Counted from the first letter of the stretch, positions 50,128-63,097 are shown. The stretch is DNA of 64,000 nt from Raphanus sativus (GCF_000801105.2 NC_079515.1:24637407-24701406); one strand, 5' to 3'. Notes: generated by a model not told the origin, from the sequence alone. Translations and numbers: made by a program.

Positions 50128-51788
50128 GTATATATGTGTACATTGTTTTGTTGTCATCCATATGTACATTGATCTAAGGCTGTCCACATGTACGCTCCAT
50201 GTACATTGTTCTAACGATTTCCAAGACGTTAACTCAAGTTCAACTGGAAACAAGACTAGTAAAGTGATCACCATTTGAAAATCTACCAGTTCACTTAAAC
50301 TCACTAAAACAGTTGTTGTACATATACGGAGCAACGAGCGCACATAAATATTGCACCTTGCAAGGAAAAGTTCTAACGGATATCTTTGTAATTTCAGACA
50401 ACAACTCTATCCCTCACCCTCACTGTTTCACATATACAGACATTTGCAGACAAAGAGAAACAATAAAGAGAAGGGTACAAATATTTGATGGAATCTGATT
50501 GATTAAATAAACCGGTGGAATACCGGAAATTCCAAAGTTTGACCATGTCAACGAGCTGAATCTAGCAAGTCCGAACCAAAATGGTCAGGCAGACGGTGAC
50601 AAACCGAACTTTCTCCGATCTAACTTCCATATCTCCGACAAGTTCATCGCCACTTCAACAGCAAGTAGTGTAGAAGAGTGAATGATCACATCTTAAGAAG
50701 TTTTGATCACTGAGTATGCTTTTTAAAGATATTCCAACTATGGCCACTCTGTTTCAAGCGGTGGCTCTAATTCATCTGAAATACAGACAACGGCGGAGTG
50801 ATGGTGAGAAAGATGAAAACGAGTTTGATGAGAGAGATAGAATATGTGGGTTGGTGAGAGAAAGATAATGAATTAGTGGTTGATGAAAAAAAAAACACAA
50901 TGTAGGACATCGATTGAAGATCTATAAAAATAAATTCAATGGCTGTAAAATTTGTAGATATAAATCAAATTGTAATTTATTCAATCATTGCACTAAAAAA
51001 AAATCAAAGGCTGTGGTGAAAGCACGTGGAAAGTATAGTTTACATTATTTTTACTTAGTGTAATGGATAGTTAAGGCTTTGGGCAAAACCGAAATTTCAC
51101 ATGTGGATTTTTCACTTTTTTCGGCAGAAAGTGTGCTAGGAGCACAAACTGACCCACGGTGTAATTAATAACTTGATAAGTGTCCTTGAATGTAAATGTT
51201 TCTAAACTAAATATATAACTACTATAAATAACTTTATAATTTATTAAGTATATAGCTAGTATAAATAAACTAAATGAAAATTATAAAATTTTATGATCAT
51301 GTTTTCTCACTATTATATAAGTTCATTTATTTGTTTATTTCAAATTAATAAGTTATATACAAAATGTTGCAATAGTTAATTATAATTTTTAATTAATTAT
51401 AACCGTACTACAGTATGTACAAAAATATATAGTTATAATATAATACTGTTTTTTTGAAATATATATATATATATACTGTTAAAAATATTATTATATAATT
51501 ACACAATATATAACACCTATATATAACATAACCAATTAATTTATAACATAAACAAATCCATATTAGTTATACGAAATTCCTTTTGTTGTTCTCACTGATG
51601 ACTGAATACTGTATATATCAAAAAGAAAACAAAAAACCAACTAATCAAAAATTTAATAAATTAATATAGCATAATTATTTTATTTAGTAAATAACCCAAA
51701 AAGAAAAGAAATCTAAGGCATCGTATTCTAGTTATCCAATAAATCTGTTATGATTGATGGTAGCAGAAAAATAAAATCAGTTTCAACC
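50128..51788. other. AT-rich spacer
   Basis: No gene, RNA or bounded element recognised. A (TA)n run lies at 51,460-51,475. Short minus-strand frames near 50,113-50,343 lack domains. Confidence 0.5.
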
Positions 51789-51950
51789 ACATACTTTATT
51801 TGAAAACCCAGTTATAATCTTATTGATTGGATTTATTTCATAAAGACAAACACACGGAAAATGTAGAACACATACATTACTTGAAAACCCAGTTATACTC
51901 TTATTGATTGGATTTATTTCATAAAGACCAAACACACATAAAATGTAGAC
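51789..51950. repeat. Direct tandem duplication, 81-bp period
   Basis: Two copies start at 'acatac' at 51,789 and 51,870 and share 'ttgaaaacccagttata', 'tcttattgattggatttatt' and 'tcataaagac', with a few differences. It lies just downstream of the lectin gene stop, so it may fall in the 3' UTR. Confidence 0.9.
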
Positions 51951-52049
51951 ATTTCTAAAACACACAAGCAAATGACCTCTTAAAACTCACAAACCCACCA
52001 AACACGGAACAGGAGACGTCAAGGATATGCCGTCCCCGTGCATCATAGC

Positions 52050-54200
52050 TTATAAGCTCCCGACACAAGCCACTGTATAAGCTCCGAGAGAATGAAGAAC
52101 GTCCGTCGAACTTCCATGAAAACCGGTGATTTTGCCACCTTCGAGCAAGGAAAAATTCTCTGAGGTCATTCCAAACGGCTGAGAGGTGATGCCCTTCAGT
52201 GTCTTGAACGTAAGAGACGTTATTATCTCTGTCTTCGAGCCAAAGAGTTTATCGTAGTAAACTTTCACAGATGTGATGTCGTCGCCTTGACCAACCTCGA
52301 ACTCCTCTGTTCCTAGGGATGTCTCTTTTCCGTGCTCGTGTGTCACTCTTCTACCGTCTTTCTCGTATTCAAACTTGATATAAGCCACACCGGAATTGCC
52401 TTGACCAACAAAAACTTTTCTTACATGATCAAAAGCACCACCATCATCGAATGTATCTTCACCCTTTCCTCCTACAGCTTCCACTTTGATGAGAGAAGAT
52501 GGAGAAGAGGTTGTAGATGCAGCAAAATGTGCACCGATGGCATCAATAGCATAGCCACCACGTCCATGGAATCCAACAAGCTTTCCACCATTTTCGCCTT
52601 TGAACTCGAATTCTGTTCCCTTCATCTCACCGAACAATGGAGACGTAAATCCTTTGGAGGTTGTGAAGTATATCGATGTAATAAGCGTTGTATCATAGCT
52701 GAAAATATGCTTGTAGCTTCCACCAACGGCTGTGATGTACTCAGCCGGATAAGGCACGGAAAACTGTATTTTATTTGAAATTAAAAACATCACTGATTAA
52801 TAGTGAACCAATTGGAAATTAACAAATTTTTTAAAAAACATATGAATTATATATTTTGACCTCTTTTAGCTCTCCACGGTTCGTCCCGTGTTCACGGACT
52901 TCAGCTTTCCCATTTTTTTCATATTCGATCTTGATATAAGTTATGCTGTATTCATCTGCGGCGATGGTTATTTTCTTCACGCCGTCCAAAATACCATCGT
53001 CAAATGTGTCTCCCTTGTTACCTCCGAGGGGTCCCATCGTTGTGGTAGTGGGAGCTGGAGCTGGAGCTGGAGTAGGAGCCGGAGCTGGAGCTGGAGCTGG
53101 AGGTGGAGGTGGAGGTGGAAGAGGTGCAAAATGTGCACCAATAGCATCGATAGCATCACCGGACCGACCACAAAACCCGACAAGCTTTAAATCTTTTTCC
53201 TCGAACACAAATTTCCTACCAGCCACATTGCCAAAAGCAGGGGAGGTTCTTCCTTTTGATGTCTTAAACCTAAGCGATGTAAGATAGCCATCGATGGTTC
53301 CCTCCACTGACGTAATATGTTCATTAGGGTAATCCACCACAAACTGCAACCAAAAAAATATTATTAGAAAAAAAAAACTCAATAACCACAAAACTAAGCA
53401 AACTTTAAATCAACAATTAGTACCTCCTGTGGAACCTCTTGTCTCTTCCCATGAACATGTGGCACCATTCCTTGGCCTTTTGCATACTCAAACCTGACGT
53501 AACTCACAGATTTACCACCACGCCCTACAAGTATTTTTCTAACACCGTCAAAAGCCCCATCGTCCCAAGCACTCCCTCCGTTTCCACCTTCACGGTTAAA
53601 GTGCTTAAGAGGAGATTTCACAGCGAAGAAGTGAGGACCAATGGCATCAAGAGCTTGACCAGAACGTCCATGGAAACCAAGAAGCTTTCCACCATCTTTA
53701 CCCTCTAGCAAGAATTCTCTCCCATCTGGGTTTCCAAACAACGTCGTATGACCGAGTATCGGAGAGGTCCTTCCATGTGAGGTTTTGAAGCGTAAAGATT
53801 TGATCAGCACTGCTCCATAGCTGGAATCGCGTTCGTAGCTTCCACCAACAGATGTGATATATTCGTTCGGGTAATCCACCGAGAACTAGATTTCATTTTC
53901 CATTAGAAACAACAAATGTACAATGTTTCAGTTAAAAAAAAATAATAAATAAAGGCAGGTAAAGGTAACATATTCAAGAATAACAAAGTCAGGATCTATA
54001 ACCTCTTGAAGTTCTCCACGAATGGTTCCATGTTCACGGGTTTCAAATTTTCCATCCTTTTCGTACTCAATCTTGATATAAGAAACACAGTCCCAGTCTT
54101 TTCCCACCGTTATTTTCTTCACACCATCGTAAACCCCGTCGTCAAATGGTCCGCCCTTGTTACCACCCACCGCTCCCACTTTTTCAGACATTGTTTCCAT
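52050..54200 (-). CDS. Jacalin-related lectin with four domains (myrosinase-binding-protein-like)
   Basis: Probable cytosolic/vacuolar mannose-type lectin of the crucifer jacalin family, some of which bind myrosinase complexes in the glucosinolate defence system. Four exons: 54,003-54,200, 53,424-53,885, 52,861-53,343 and 52,050-52,763. They sum to 1,857 nt (618 aa). Each jacalin domain is split by an intron after a 'HG...QE/KE' strand; the next exon resumes F-S-V-D-Y-P. Domains: about 8-155, 162-293, 326-470 and 485-615. Each begins GGxxGxxFDDG or GGSAWDDG and ends GFHGRSG..DAIGAHF; the fourth ends differently (GFHGSSTDVLHSLGAY). Residues 294-325 form a Pro/Ala linker. There is no signal peptide, as usual for mannose-binding members. 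Introns are short GT-AG. TATA box about 120 nt upstream. Which Arabidopsis JAL/MBP gene is closest cannot be told by eye. Confidence 0.92.
53041..53125. repeat. GGAGCT/GGAGGT repeat coding the Pro/Ala linker
   Basis: On the plus strand, about eight GGAGCT-like hexamers and several GGAGGT/GGTGGA units follow each other. On the coding minus strand they give a run of prolines followed by alternating Ala-Pro between lectin domains 2 and 3. Such hexamer runs vary in number between alleles. Confidence 0.85.
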
Positions 54201-54320
54201 CTTCTAGCTTCAAAGAACCTGGAAAGATTGAACTCTTTTTTCAAAACCACACTAACTAACAACAAAATGGATGGGCTAATGGGTAAAGAAAGACAGAAGA
54301 AACGGAATAACATAAAACTC

Positions 54321-54330
54321 TATTTATATA
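54321..54330 (-). promoter_or_regulatory. TATA box of the lectin gene
   Basis: On the minus strand TATATAAATA, about 121 nt upstream of the start codon, in a normal position for a plant core promoter. Confidence 0.7.
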
Positions 54331-56541
54331 TTACTATAGAAAAATGTAGTAAATGTCTCTTTAAATATTGTTTCCATTGAAATATTATTTCTCAGGCTCC
54401 ATTACTGGGAATAATTTTACAGGACAATGTAAGTATGTCTCCTATGAGTCTTTGACATGATTGAACTCAGTCACATACATGAAAGAGGAAAATCGTGAGG
54501 AAACTTGTACTAACAAAGAGGGAGATATAGAGAGAAACCTAACTCTTGAGGGTTGTGTTAATCTTATATTAAAAGCTGCTAGTGAGAGTGATATGGGATT
54601 ATGAGTACTGAGAGTAGTGCCTATTTATTGACACTCAATGTCGCTTTTTTTTTTTTACATTTTACTTGTTTCACCAGTTAAATTTAAACCAAACAAATAT
54701 CACTCACACATTACACATCATCGACCATACATCTCAGATATTTTTTCCTTTTATCCTGATAATTGATATTATTTATCTGCCTCAATTATTATTTTTTGGA
54801 AAGATCATTAACGATTACATTAGTTATTAATATCACCTAGTAAATTTAATTCGTTAGGTCTCGGGAGGGACGACCGATTTACGCCTAACGCAGTTCTAAA
54901 CTTGGGCTATTATTAGTTGTTTGTATTGCTTTTAAAAATGCAGTGAAATCAGTTCACTTAAGATCCACTTGATGAACATTCAATCACGTCTGTTTGGTTA
55001 ACACTTTGTATGTTGCATGTGTATACAATTTTTTTTTTTTGGAAAAATATGTATACAGGTTGATCATGCAAGACAACAAGATGGTTTTTGGATCAAGTAT
55101 TGTAACTGATTCCAGTCAATTGTTGTGACTGCTAATCACGTATTTATTTCTTGTAGATCAAGTATAATCATGTTAAAATACAGACATAACCGGTTGGGTT
55201 ATCATCACTACAACCGGCTCTAGCATCAAAAGTCTGCAAATTTGGTTAGTGATCACTCCTCCTAAGCGGCATAAACCATCTTGTACTATATATTATCCTG
55301 TTTTCTGATTGGCAAGTACCACTAAATATTTTACCAAAAAAAAGTACCACTAAATAATCATTGTATGCATTTTATTTAGAGTTTAATTTATTAAAATAAA
55401 AACTGTAAACTAAAAGAATAAAAAGAAGAATGATGAGAAAACTTGTGATGTGAACAGACACTATATGAACTAGTATCATTCAACGATAAGGAAAAGTAAC
55501 TGAAGGAAAACGGTTACAAATAATATAAACGTGGGAGAAATGATCTACAACTCCAAGTGGAAGTAGTTAAAATGCTTTAAAAGGACATGAATTTGATACC
55601 CAAAAAAAAACAAGACCTCTGAATTCTCTAAAGGAATTTAGTTTTAAGCAATTTGAAATTTGAATTAAACTAGTCCTGATTTAAAAAAAAATACAAAAAC
55701 GTTAATATTGATCATACATGCATACAATATATTCTACAAATATCAAGCAGTTTGATTGAAAAAAATCTAGAAATATTGGAATTGTTCAGAATGAAGATGC
55801 TATTCTTTACTGTGGCACCAGTTTTACAATAATTTGTCGAGTCTTGTGCTACATGAAAGAAGTAAGTAAGCATACCCCATAAGAATGTAGAAGCCGGAAA
55901 ACCGAATCAAATAAACGATATAATAAAAGCGAGATGTTAAGGAAAGAAACGATTGAATAGACGAAATGAAACCCGATAAGAAAACGTTCATGGAGTCGAG
56001 ATATGATATCTCTTTCCTTAACTCTTTATATTCGCTCCGTAGTGAGACGGGACTGTACGAATATAGAGTCCCAGGATAAAACCATGGCGACAATTCACGC
56101 TTCACTCGTGAATGCCCTATCGAACTATACTCTACGAAACACTCTCTAAATACTTACGCTAAGGGAATATTTGCTGGTTTCGATGTGAAAGGAAAAGCGA
56201 GAAATGAGAAAGGAGGAGAGGCGATATTTAAAGAGTTGGAGACGAGCCACTTTCCGCAACCGTTGCTGTACGTGGGCGAAGATCTCGCGGAGATCGAGGG
56301 AAGGTGAGTTGCGAAACTTCTTCCTCACGACGCGGTCTCTTATCTTTTAAATATCTCGAGAGAGGATAAACTGCATGTCGTTTTTATTTTCTAGACAAAC
56401 TACTTGTCGTTTCAAAATAAAATGCATGTTGTTTTTTGAGAATTAAATGGGTCAAAAACGTTGGCTTAACTTGGTCCAAAAAGAATATTCTTATCGGGCC
56501 GGAGGCCCTCCACCAAGACCCAAGACCCAAGACCCAAGACC
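54331..56541. other. Lectin upstream region and unassigned sequence
   Basis: From 54,331 to about 54,650 lies the lectin promoter region. At 54,855-54,895 an imperfect inverted repeat (GTTAGG...CCTAAC) encloses 'gggagggacgaccgattta'. From 55,824 to 56,105 a 93-codon minus-strand frame with a hydrophobic second half stands out. Bases 56,150-56,340 are GC-richer with no clear product. The contig ends in (CAAGACC)n-type repeats at 56,513-56,541, next to the gap. Confidence 0.4.
55824..56105 (-). CDS. Orphan 93-codon frame with hydrophobic C-terminal half
   Basis: The protein starts MKRELSPWFYPGTLYSYSPV, has a charged middle (SEYKELRKEI) and then 40 or so mostly hydrophobic/aromatic residues that could form one or two membrane spans. 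Its base composition differs from the flanks. I do not recognise it. It may be a fragment of organelle-type or other transferred DNA, or chance; no start or promoter signal supports it. Confidence 0.25.
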   Translation of the reverse strand: MKRELSPWFYPGTLYSYSPVSLRSEYKELRKEISYLDSMNVFLSGFISSIQSFLSLTSRFYYIVYLIRFSGFYILMGYAYLLLSCSTRLDKLL

Positions 56542-56641
56542 NNNNNNNNNNNNNNNNNNNNNNNNNNNNNNNNNNNNNNNNNNNNNNNNNNNNNNNNNNN
56601 NNNNNNNNNNNNNNNNNNNNNNNNNNNNNNNNNNNNNNNNN
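56542..56641. other. Assembly gap, 100 N
   Basis: Exactly 100 N. It hides the start of the LTR of Tat copy 2 and its junction with the lectin contig. Confidence 0.98.
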
Positions 56642-57082
56642 GCGGTCGGCTCGGCGTCGGCTCCTCGACTGACCCCGACTCGGCTCGTGACTACTTTAGC
56701 TAGAGGACGAGCAGCCGAAGCGAGCAACAAAACAGCTCGGGCCGAGCAGTCATCCCGATTGGGCCTGTACATCGAAAAGCCCATGACCAAAGGGAAGCGA
56801 ATTAGGTCGAGACTAACCGACCTAGGAGACTATATAAGGAGTTTGAGGACAAGAAGGAAGGGTATCACCACATAGACAGACAGACTTGCGGCCAGATTAG
56901 GGTTTCCTTTATTCTCTTTGTATCTCGCCGTTCTCTTGTACTTCCGGCTAGGAGCTCGCCGAGCATCGACTAGCCGGCTTTCCTTACTCTTGTACCCTCG
57001 TTATTCCGACTCTAATAAAACGTCTCTGTTCATCCCACTCTTGAGTTCTTCTATTTTCTGTTGACCAAACTCACCTTAAACA
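56642..57082 (+). repeat. LTR of Tat copy 2 (5' part missing)
   Basis: It begins inside U3 at the base matching copy 1 position 35,465 and ends CCTTAAACA. The TATATAA box is at 56,831-56,837. It differs from copy 1 by a few single bases, for example one extra T after the TATA box. The primer-binding site follows at 57,085. Confidence 0.9.
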
Positions 57083-57129
57083 ATTGGCGCCCACCGTGGG
57101 CCGATCAGAGTAACGTTTCCTAGACCGAT

Positions 57130-60100
57130 ATGACGATTGGTGACTCGAACCCCGGCACTTCCGGCGAAGCGTCCGAGCTTACGCCTCCGCCTCCTCCTCC
57201 CTTTCTCTCATCGGACTTCATGAGCTCCGTGATGGCTCGTCTCGCACATCAAGAAGAAGTTCAGAAGACAACAAACGAGCAGCTCGCTGCCCTTGTAGCT
57301 GCTCTCACCGCTCCTGCTGGGCCTACAAACCGTTCCCAGCCCGTCTGCCGGCATCTCTTCCCTCCAACGCCGGCGGAGGACCGCGCCGTCGACGACGCTG
57401 ACCCAAACGGGCCCCCTGCAGTCTACCCTACTTCGACGACAGCAGATCCGACGACGATTCGCGAGATCGCTGAGCTCAAACTCAGCCTTCAACAAATGAG
57501 CTCGCAGATCCACCAAGCGACGAGTGCAGCCCCTCAGATCGACAGCGTCATCGCCTCCACTTCGCGCTCGCCCTTCGCTAGCGAGCTAACCAGGGTCCAG
57601 CTCCGCAAAATAGAGAAGCTCCGCCTCCCCGAGTACAAGCCCGGTGGCGACCCCGTCGAGCACCTGACAGCCTTCAACATAGCTATGGCCAGAGCTCGCC
57701 TTTCCGACGAAGAGAAGGAGGACGCGGGATACTGTCAGCTCTCTTCGTCGAAACCCTCAACGAACAAGCGCTAACCTGGTTCTCGCAGCTCAGCGAGAAC
57801 TCGATTCGCAGTTTCCGAGACCTCTCAGCTGTATTCCTCAAGACTTACATCATGTTTACCAAGCGAGCAGCGACCGCTTCCAGCCTGTGGAATATGGCGC
57901 AAACGAAGGACCAAAGCCTCAAGGACTACATGGAAAAGTTCAAGACGATCGTTTCCCGAGTCGACGTCCCTGATCACATCGCTATCGACGCTTTGATGAA
58001 CACTCTCCTCGTCAACTCGAAGTTTCGTAAGGACCTGTATTCCAACCCCACGACTTCGCTTCCCGATGCTATTGCCCGGTCTCACAATTTCATCCGAATG
58101 GAAGAAGACACCAAGGCAATAATTCGGAAGCAGAACGCTGCCAAGCCGGTTGCAGCCAAAATGCGGGTGCTCGGCCAGAGCCACGCCAGCACGCGCCAGC
58201 TGATAACGGCGGCAAAAAAGGAGGTCTCCTCTACGTCGTGGACGAGAACAACGCCCCTGTCTCAACCATGGTCATGCACGATAAAAAAGTGGAATGTTTA
58301 CCAGCGAGAGACCGACTCTCTCCAGATGCATCTCCCAGTACCCCGAGTGCTGGTGCGTGTTCGTGGCTAAAGTCGATTCGGCTCCAGGACCGACCAGAAC
58401 TCCCATCGATCTCACGAAGCATTGCAAGTATCACGACGTGAAGGGACACGACACGACGACGAGTGCAAATCCCTCTACGCCCAGTTCCTCTCCTCGATCG
58501 AAAGCGGGGATTACAAGATCCAGCCGCCTAAACCCAAGCCAAAAGGAGAAAACAGCTGGAGCAGAACAAAGACAAGAAGGCTCAGCGTAAATCGCAGGGC
58601 AAGAACCGTAAAAAACGACAAACAGTCGAAGGATACGGAGAAAGCTGCTGCCGAGAGAGACCGATGATGACGACGACTCGGCAGATGACGATCAGCCGAC
58701 CAATCGCCAGCGCATCGAAGTGATCCGCGCCCAACCGCAAGGAGAGAACGAATCCGGGTCCTCGTCCGAAGAAGACGACGACACGAAAAACCTAGACAAC
58801 ACTGCGGATCTCCGATCCCTCCTCGAGCGAAAGCTCCGACCCACTACCGTAGAAACACCGGTCTCCACCGATCTCCGCCTGCAGATCGACTCAAATCGAG
58901 CCGCGAGAGCTTCGGCGCGAGAGTCCTCTCACCAGCAGTCCGCTGAGAAGCCGAACTGCGATTTGCGAGACAAACTCAACGCGAAGATCGGCGATCTGCG
59001 GACAACCCTCAACCGCAAGAAAAGGGATACTGCCGAAACGAGTAACGACCTTCGCGATGTGCTCCGCGCAAAGCGAGCACAAACTCGTCCCCGGATAAAC
59101 GTCATTATGGGTGGATCGCCTCCCTGCGGCGATTCAGTTAGAGCAGTCAAAGACCACCGAAGGCAAGCTACTACTTCCCAACGATGGCCCCAGAAGCAAG
59201 TAGACGATCAGCCGATTACCTTTTCGTCTGACGATACACTCGGCGTGCACCTCCCTCACAACGATCCTTTGCTCGTCGTGCTCGGTGTCGACAAGTACGA
59301 CGTCACAAAAGTACTTATCGATACCGGGAGCTCGGTCGATATCATCTTTCGCGAAACCCTCGTAAAGATGGGAATTGACCTCAATGACGTCAAGCCTTCT
59401 ACTCGGACCCTGACAGGGTTCAACGGCTCGTCAGAAGTAATCGGGGCACGATCCGCCTCTCGGTTCACGCCTGCGGAGTCACTCGGACGGTCAAATTTCT
59501 GTGGTCGGCTCCAAAGCCCCTTACCACGTTATACTCGGCACCCCATGGCTGCATTCAATGCGAGCAATCGCATCAACGTATCATCAGTGTGTTAAGTTCC
59601 CAGGATCAGACGGGTCGATCAAAACTCTGAAGGGTGATCAGCAAGCCGCGCGGGACCTCCTGATCGCCACGGTTAAAATCCAGCGCTCCCAATCACTTGT
59701 CAACTCGGTCTCTCCTCCCACGAGCAAAGTCTGCCCGCAAAAGGAAGAGGTTCTCGAAGTACCAGTTGACGAGTCGGACCCGAGCAAATCAGTCCGAGTA
59801 GGCGCATTTCTACCCGACGAAATGCAGCAGAAGATTCTCGAGTTCCTTAAGCAAAACCTGTCCACGTTCGCCTGGACGATGTCTGATATGAAGGGAATCG
59901 ATCCGGCTATCACAACCCACGAACTCAATGTTGATCCCAACTTCAAACCCATCCGGCAGAAAAGAAGAAAGTTGGGACCAGAGCGATCCAAAGCAGTCGC
60001 AGAGGAAGTCGAGCGTCTACTCGGTGCCGGTTCAATCACTGAAGTTCGTTACCCGGAATGGCTAGCCAACCCGGTGGTCGTCAAGAAGAAGAACGGTAAA

Positions 60101-63015
60101 TGGCGCGTCTGCGTCGACTTTACCGACCTCAACAAAGCATGTCCAAGGACAGCTACCCGTTGCCTAGCATCGATCGCTTAGTCGAATCGACGGCCGGTAA
60201 CGAGATGTTGACGTTTATGGATGCCTTTTCGGGCTACAACCAGATCCTAATGCACCCGGACGACCGGGAGAAAACTGCTTTCATCACCGATCGGGGAACC
60301 TACTGCTATAAGGTGATGCCATTCGGATTGAAAAATGCTGGAGCAACCTACCAACGGCTTGTCAACCGAATGTTCGCCGAGCAGCTTGGGAAGACAATGG
60401 AAGTCTATATCGACGACATGCTCGTCAAATCGCTCCGAGCCGACGACCACTTAGCACACTTAAAGGAATGCTTCGCCATCCTAAACAAGTACGGGATGAA
60501 GTTGAATCCCGCAAAGTGCACCTTTGGCGTCTCCTCGGGTGAATTCCTTGGTTACATTGTCACGCAACGAGGAATCGAAGCTAACCCGAAACAGATCTCA
60601 GCAGTCCTGAATCTCCCCAGTCCGAGAAACTGCCGGGAGGTGCAGAGATCTCAGCAGTCCTTTATCTCCCGATCCACCGATAAGTGTCTCCCCTTCTATG
60701 ATCTCCTCCGAGGGAACAAGAAGTTCATTGGGACGACAAGTGCGAGGACGCGTTCGTTCAACTCAAGCAATACCTGACAACTCCTCCCGTCTTGGCCAAG
60801 CCGGACGTAGGAGACGTTTTGTCTCTCTATATCGCTGTCTCCTCGGCAGCCGTCAGCAGTGTCTTGATCAAGGAGGATCGCGGCGAGCAGCGTCCGATTT
60901 TTTACACGAGCAGACGCATGACCGGCCCGGAGACCAGATACCCAACCCTTGAGAAGCTGGCTCTGGCCGTCGTCGACTCCGCGAGGAAATTACGACCCTA
61001 CTTCCAGTCACACTCTATCGAAGTTCTGACCGACCAACCGCTCCGCACCGTCCTGCAAAATCCCAACAGAGCCGGCCGGCTGACCAAGTGGGCAATCGAA
61101 CTGAGTGAGCTTGACATTACGTACAAATGTCGAACAGCCGCCAAATCTCAAGTCCTCGCCGACTTCCTTGTCGAGCTCACGCCAGATCTTGCACAAGACC
61201 TCGACGTCCCGAGTCCCAATTGGATTCTTCATGTCGATGGATCATCGACGAGTAAAGGATCCGGTGCTGGGGTCCAGCTTCAATCGCCAACAGGAGAACT
61301 CATCCGCCAGTCTTTCAGTTTCGGCTTCCCGGCTTCTAACAACGAGGCAGAATATGAATCGTTGATCGCCGGTCTTCGTCTCGCCCGAGCCGTCAAAGCC
61401 AAACGCTTGAGTGCTTATTGCGACTCGCAGCTCGTCGCTAGCCAGTTTAGCGGTGACTACGATGCTCGCAATGATAGAATGGATGCGTATCTCCGAGTAG
61501 TTCAGGAGCTTGCTAGGGAATTCGATTTCTTCGAACTCACCAAGGTTCCTCGCGGAGAGAACGTTTGCGCCGATGCCTTAGCCGCACTCGGGAGCAAACT
61601 CAACGACCAGGTCAAAAGGACGATACCCATACATCGGATTGATCGACCAAGCATCAATTCTTCCTCCGACGAAAGCTCTCCCATCGCCCCAATCTTTGCA
61701 ACAACTCGACGATCCACCACCGATCAAACCGAAACCGAGATGCCGGATCAAGCCGACACCGAGATGCCCGATCGTGACGATACCCCAGTCGATTGGCGAG
61801 CCGAGTTCCTAGATTATCTCGTACGAGAAGAACTGCCGAACGATAAGTGGGCAGCGAGACGCCTGAAGAGACGCAGCGCCCACTACGTCGTCATGAACGA
61901 CGAACTCCACCGAGTGACCGCGAATAAGGTTCTCTTAAAGTGCATCCAGGGCGATGAAGTACGCCGAGTAATGGCTGAAACTCACGACGGAGCAGGAGGA
62001 AACCACTCGGGAGGCCGAGCACTCGCCCTCAAGGTTCGAAGCTTGGGATTCTTTTGGCCGTCTATGAACACTGACTGCGAGGCATACGCTCGTCGGTGCG
62101 ACAAATGCCAGCGTCATGCTCCGAGCATCCACAGTCCCACTGAGCTGTTGCGGACATCTGCTGCCCCTTATCCGTTCATGAGGTGGGGGATGGACATCAT
62201 CGGGCCAATGCCGAACTCACGCCAACGTCGTTTCATCCTGGTCCTCACCGATTACTTCACTAAATGGATTGAAGCTGAAGCATTCTCTCAGGTAACGGAC
62301 AAGGAAGTCCGCACTTTCGTCTGGAAGAACATCATTTGCCGTCATGGTTTGCCATACGAGATCATAACGGACAATGGCTCTCAGTTCATGTCCGGAAACT
62401 TCAAAGAGTTCTGCAACAAGTGGAATATCCGCCTAAGCCCTTCGACTCCTCGCTACCCGCAAGGAAACGGACAGGCGGAATCCTCCAACAAAATTATCAT
62501 CGATGGAATCAAGAAAAGGGCCATTGGGCCGACGAGCTGGACGGCGTCCTCTGGTCGCACCGAACGACTCCCCGCGGTGCGACCAAATCCACCCCTTTCT
62601 CTCTTGCTTACGGGATGGAAGCAATGCCCCCGCCGAAGTTAACGTGACAAGTCTTCGGCGCGCCAAGATGCCGCAGTTCGTCGAGCTTAATCAAGATATG
62701 CTCCTCGATGCCCTTGATGAACTCGAGGAAAAACGCGACCAGGCGCTTCTTCGGATCCAAAACTACCAGAACCAAATCGAGAGCTATTATAATAAGAAGG
62801 TGAAAGCGCGCCCTCTCGAGCTCGGCGACCTCGTGCTCCGTAAAGTTTTCGACAACACGAAGGAGCTCAACGCTGGAAAGTTAGGGACCAACTGGGAAGG
62901 ACCTTATAAGATCACTCGAGTCGTTCGACCAGGCGTCTACCGACTCGAGACTTCCCGCGGAGAGGCAGTCCCACGAGCCTGGAACTCGATGCATCTTCGC
63001 CTCTTCTACCAATAG
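57130..63015 (+). pseudogene. gag-pol of Tat copy 2, many frameshifts
   Basis: Same domain order as copy 1, but the frame breaks repeatedly. Readable pieces: gag start 57,130-57,774; capsid end from 57,852; charged linker and protease 58,720-59,450; protease end to RT start 59,501-60,140; RT 60,130-60,740; RNase H to integrase 60,792-62,520; integrase end 62,600-63,015. Breaks fall mostly in runs or short tandem pairs: extra 'ct' near 57,742, missing G near 58,160, extra A near 58,285, missing C near 60,143, missing T near 60,729 and extra bases near 62,515. It lacks the first in-frame TGA of copy 1 (CGA here) and the second one (TTT here). Real decay and sequence error cannot be separated by eye. 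Confidence 0.88.
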
Positions 63016-63064
63016 AAGCGCCTCATCTTTTTCTCCCAGCGAACGACCAGCAGGTCACTGTTCG

Positions 63065-63097
<33 letters not shown>

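Noticed and set aside
52888..53290. Gly/Ala- and Ser/Trp-rich plus-strand frames in the lectin gene
   Set aside because: They are the complement of the Pro/Ala linker repeat and have no other support.
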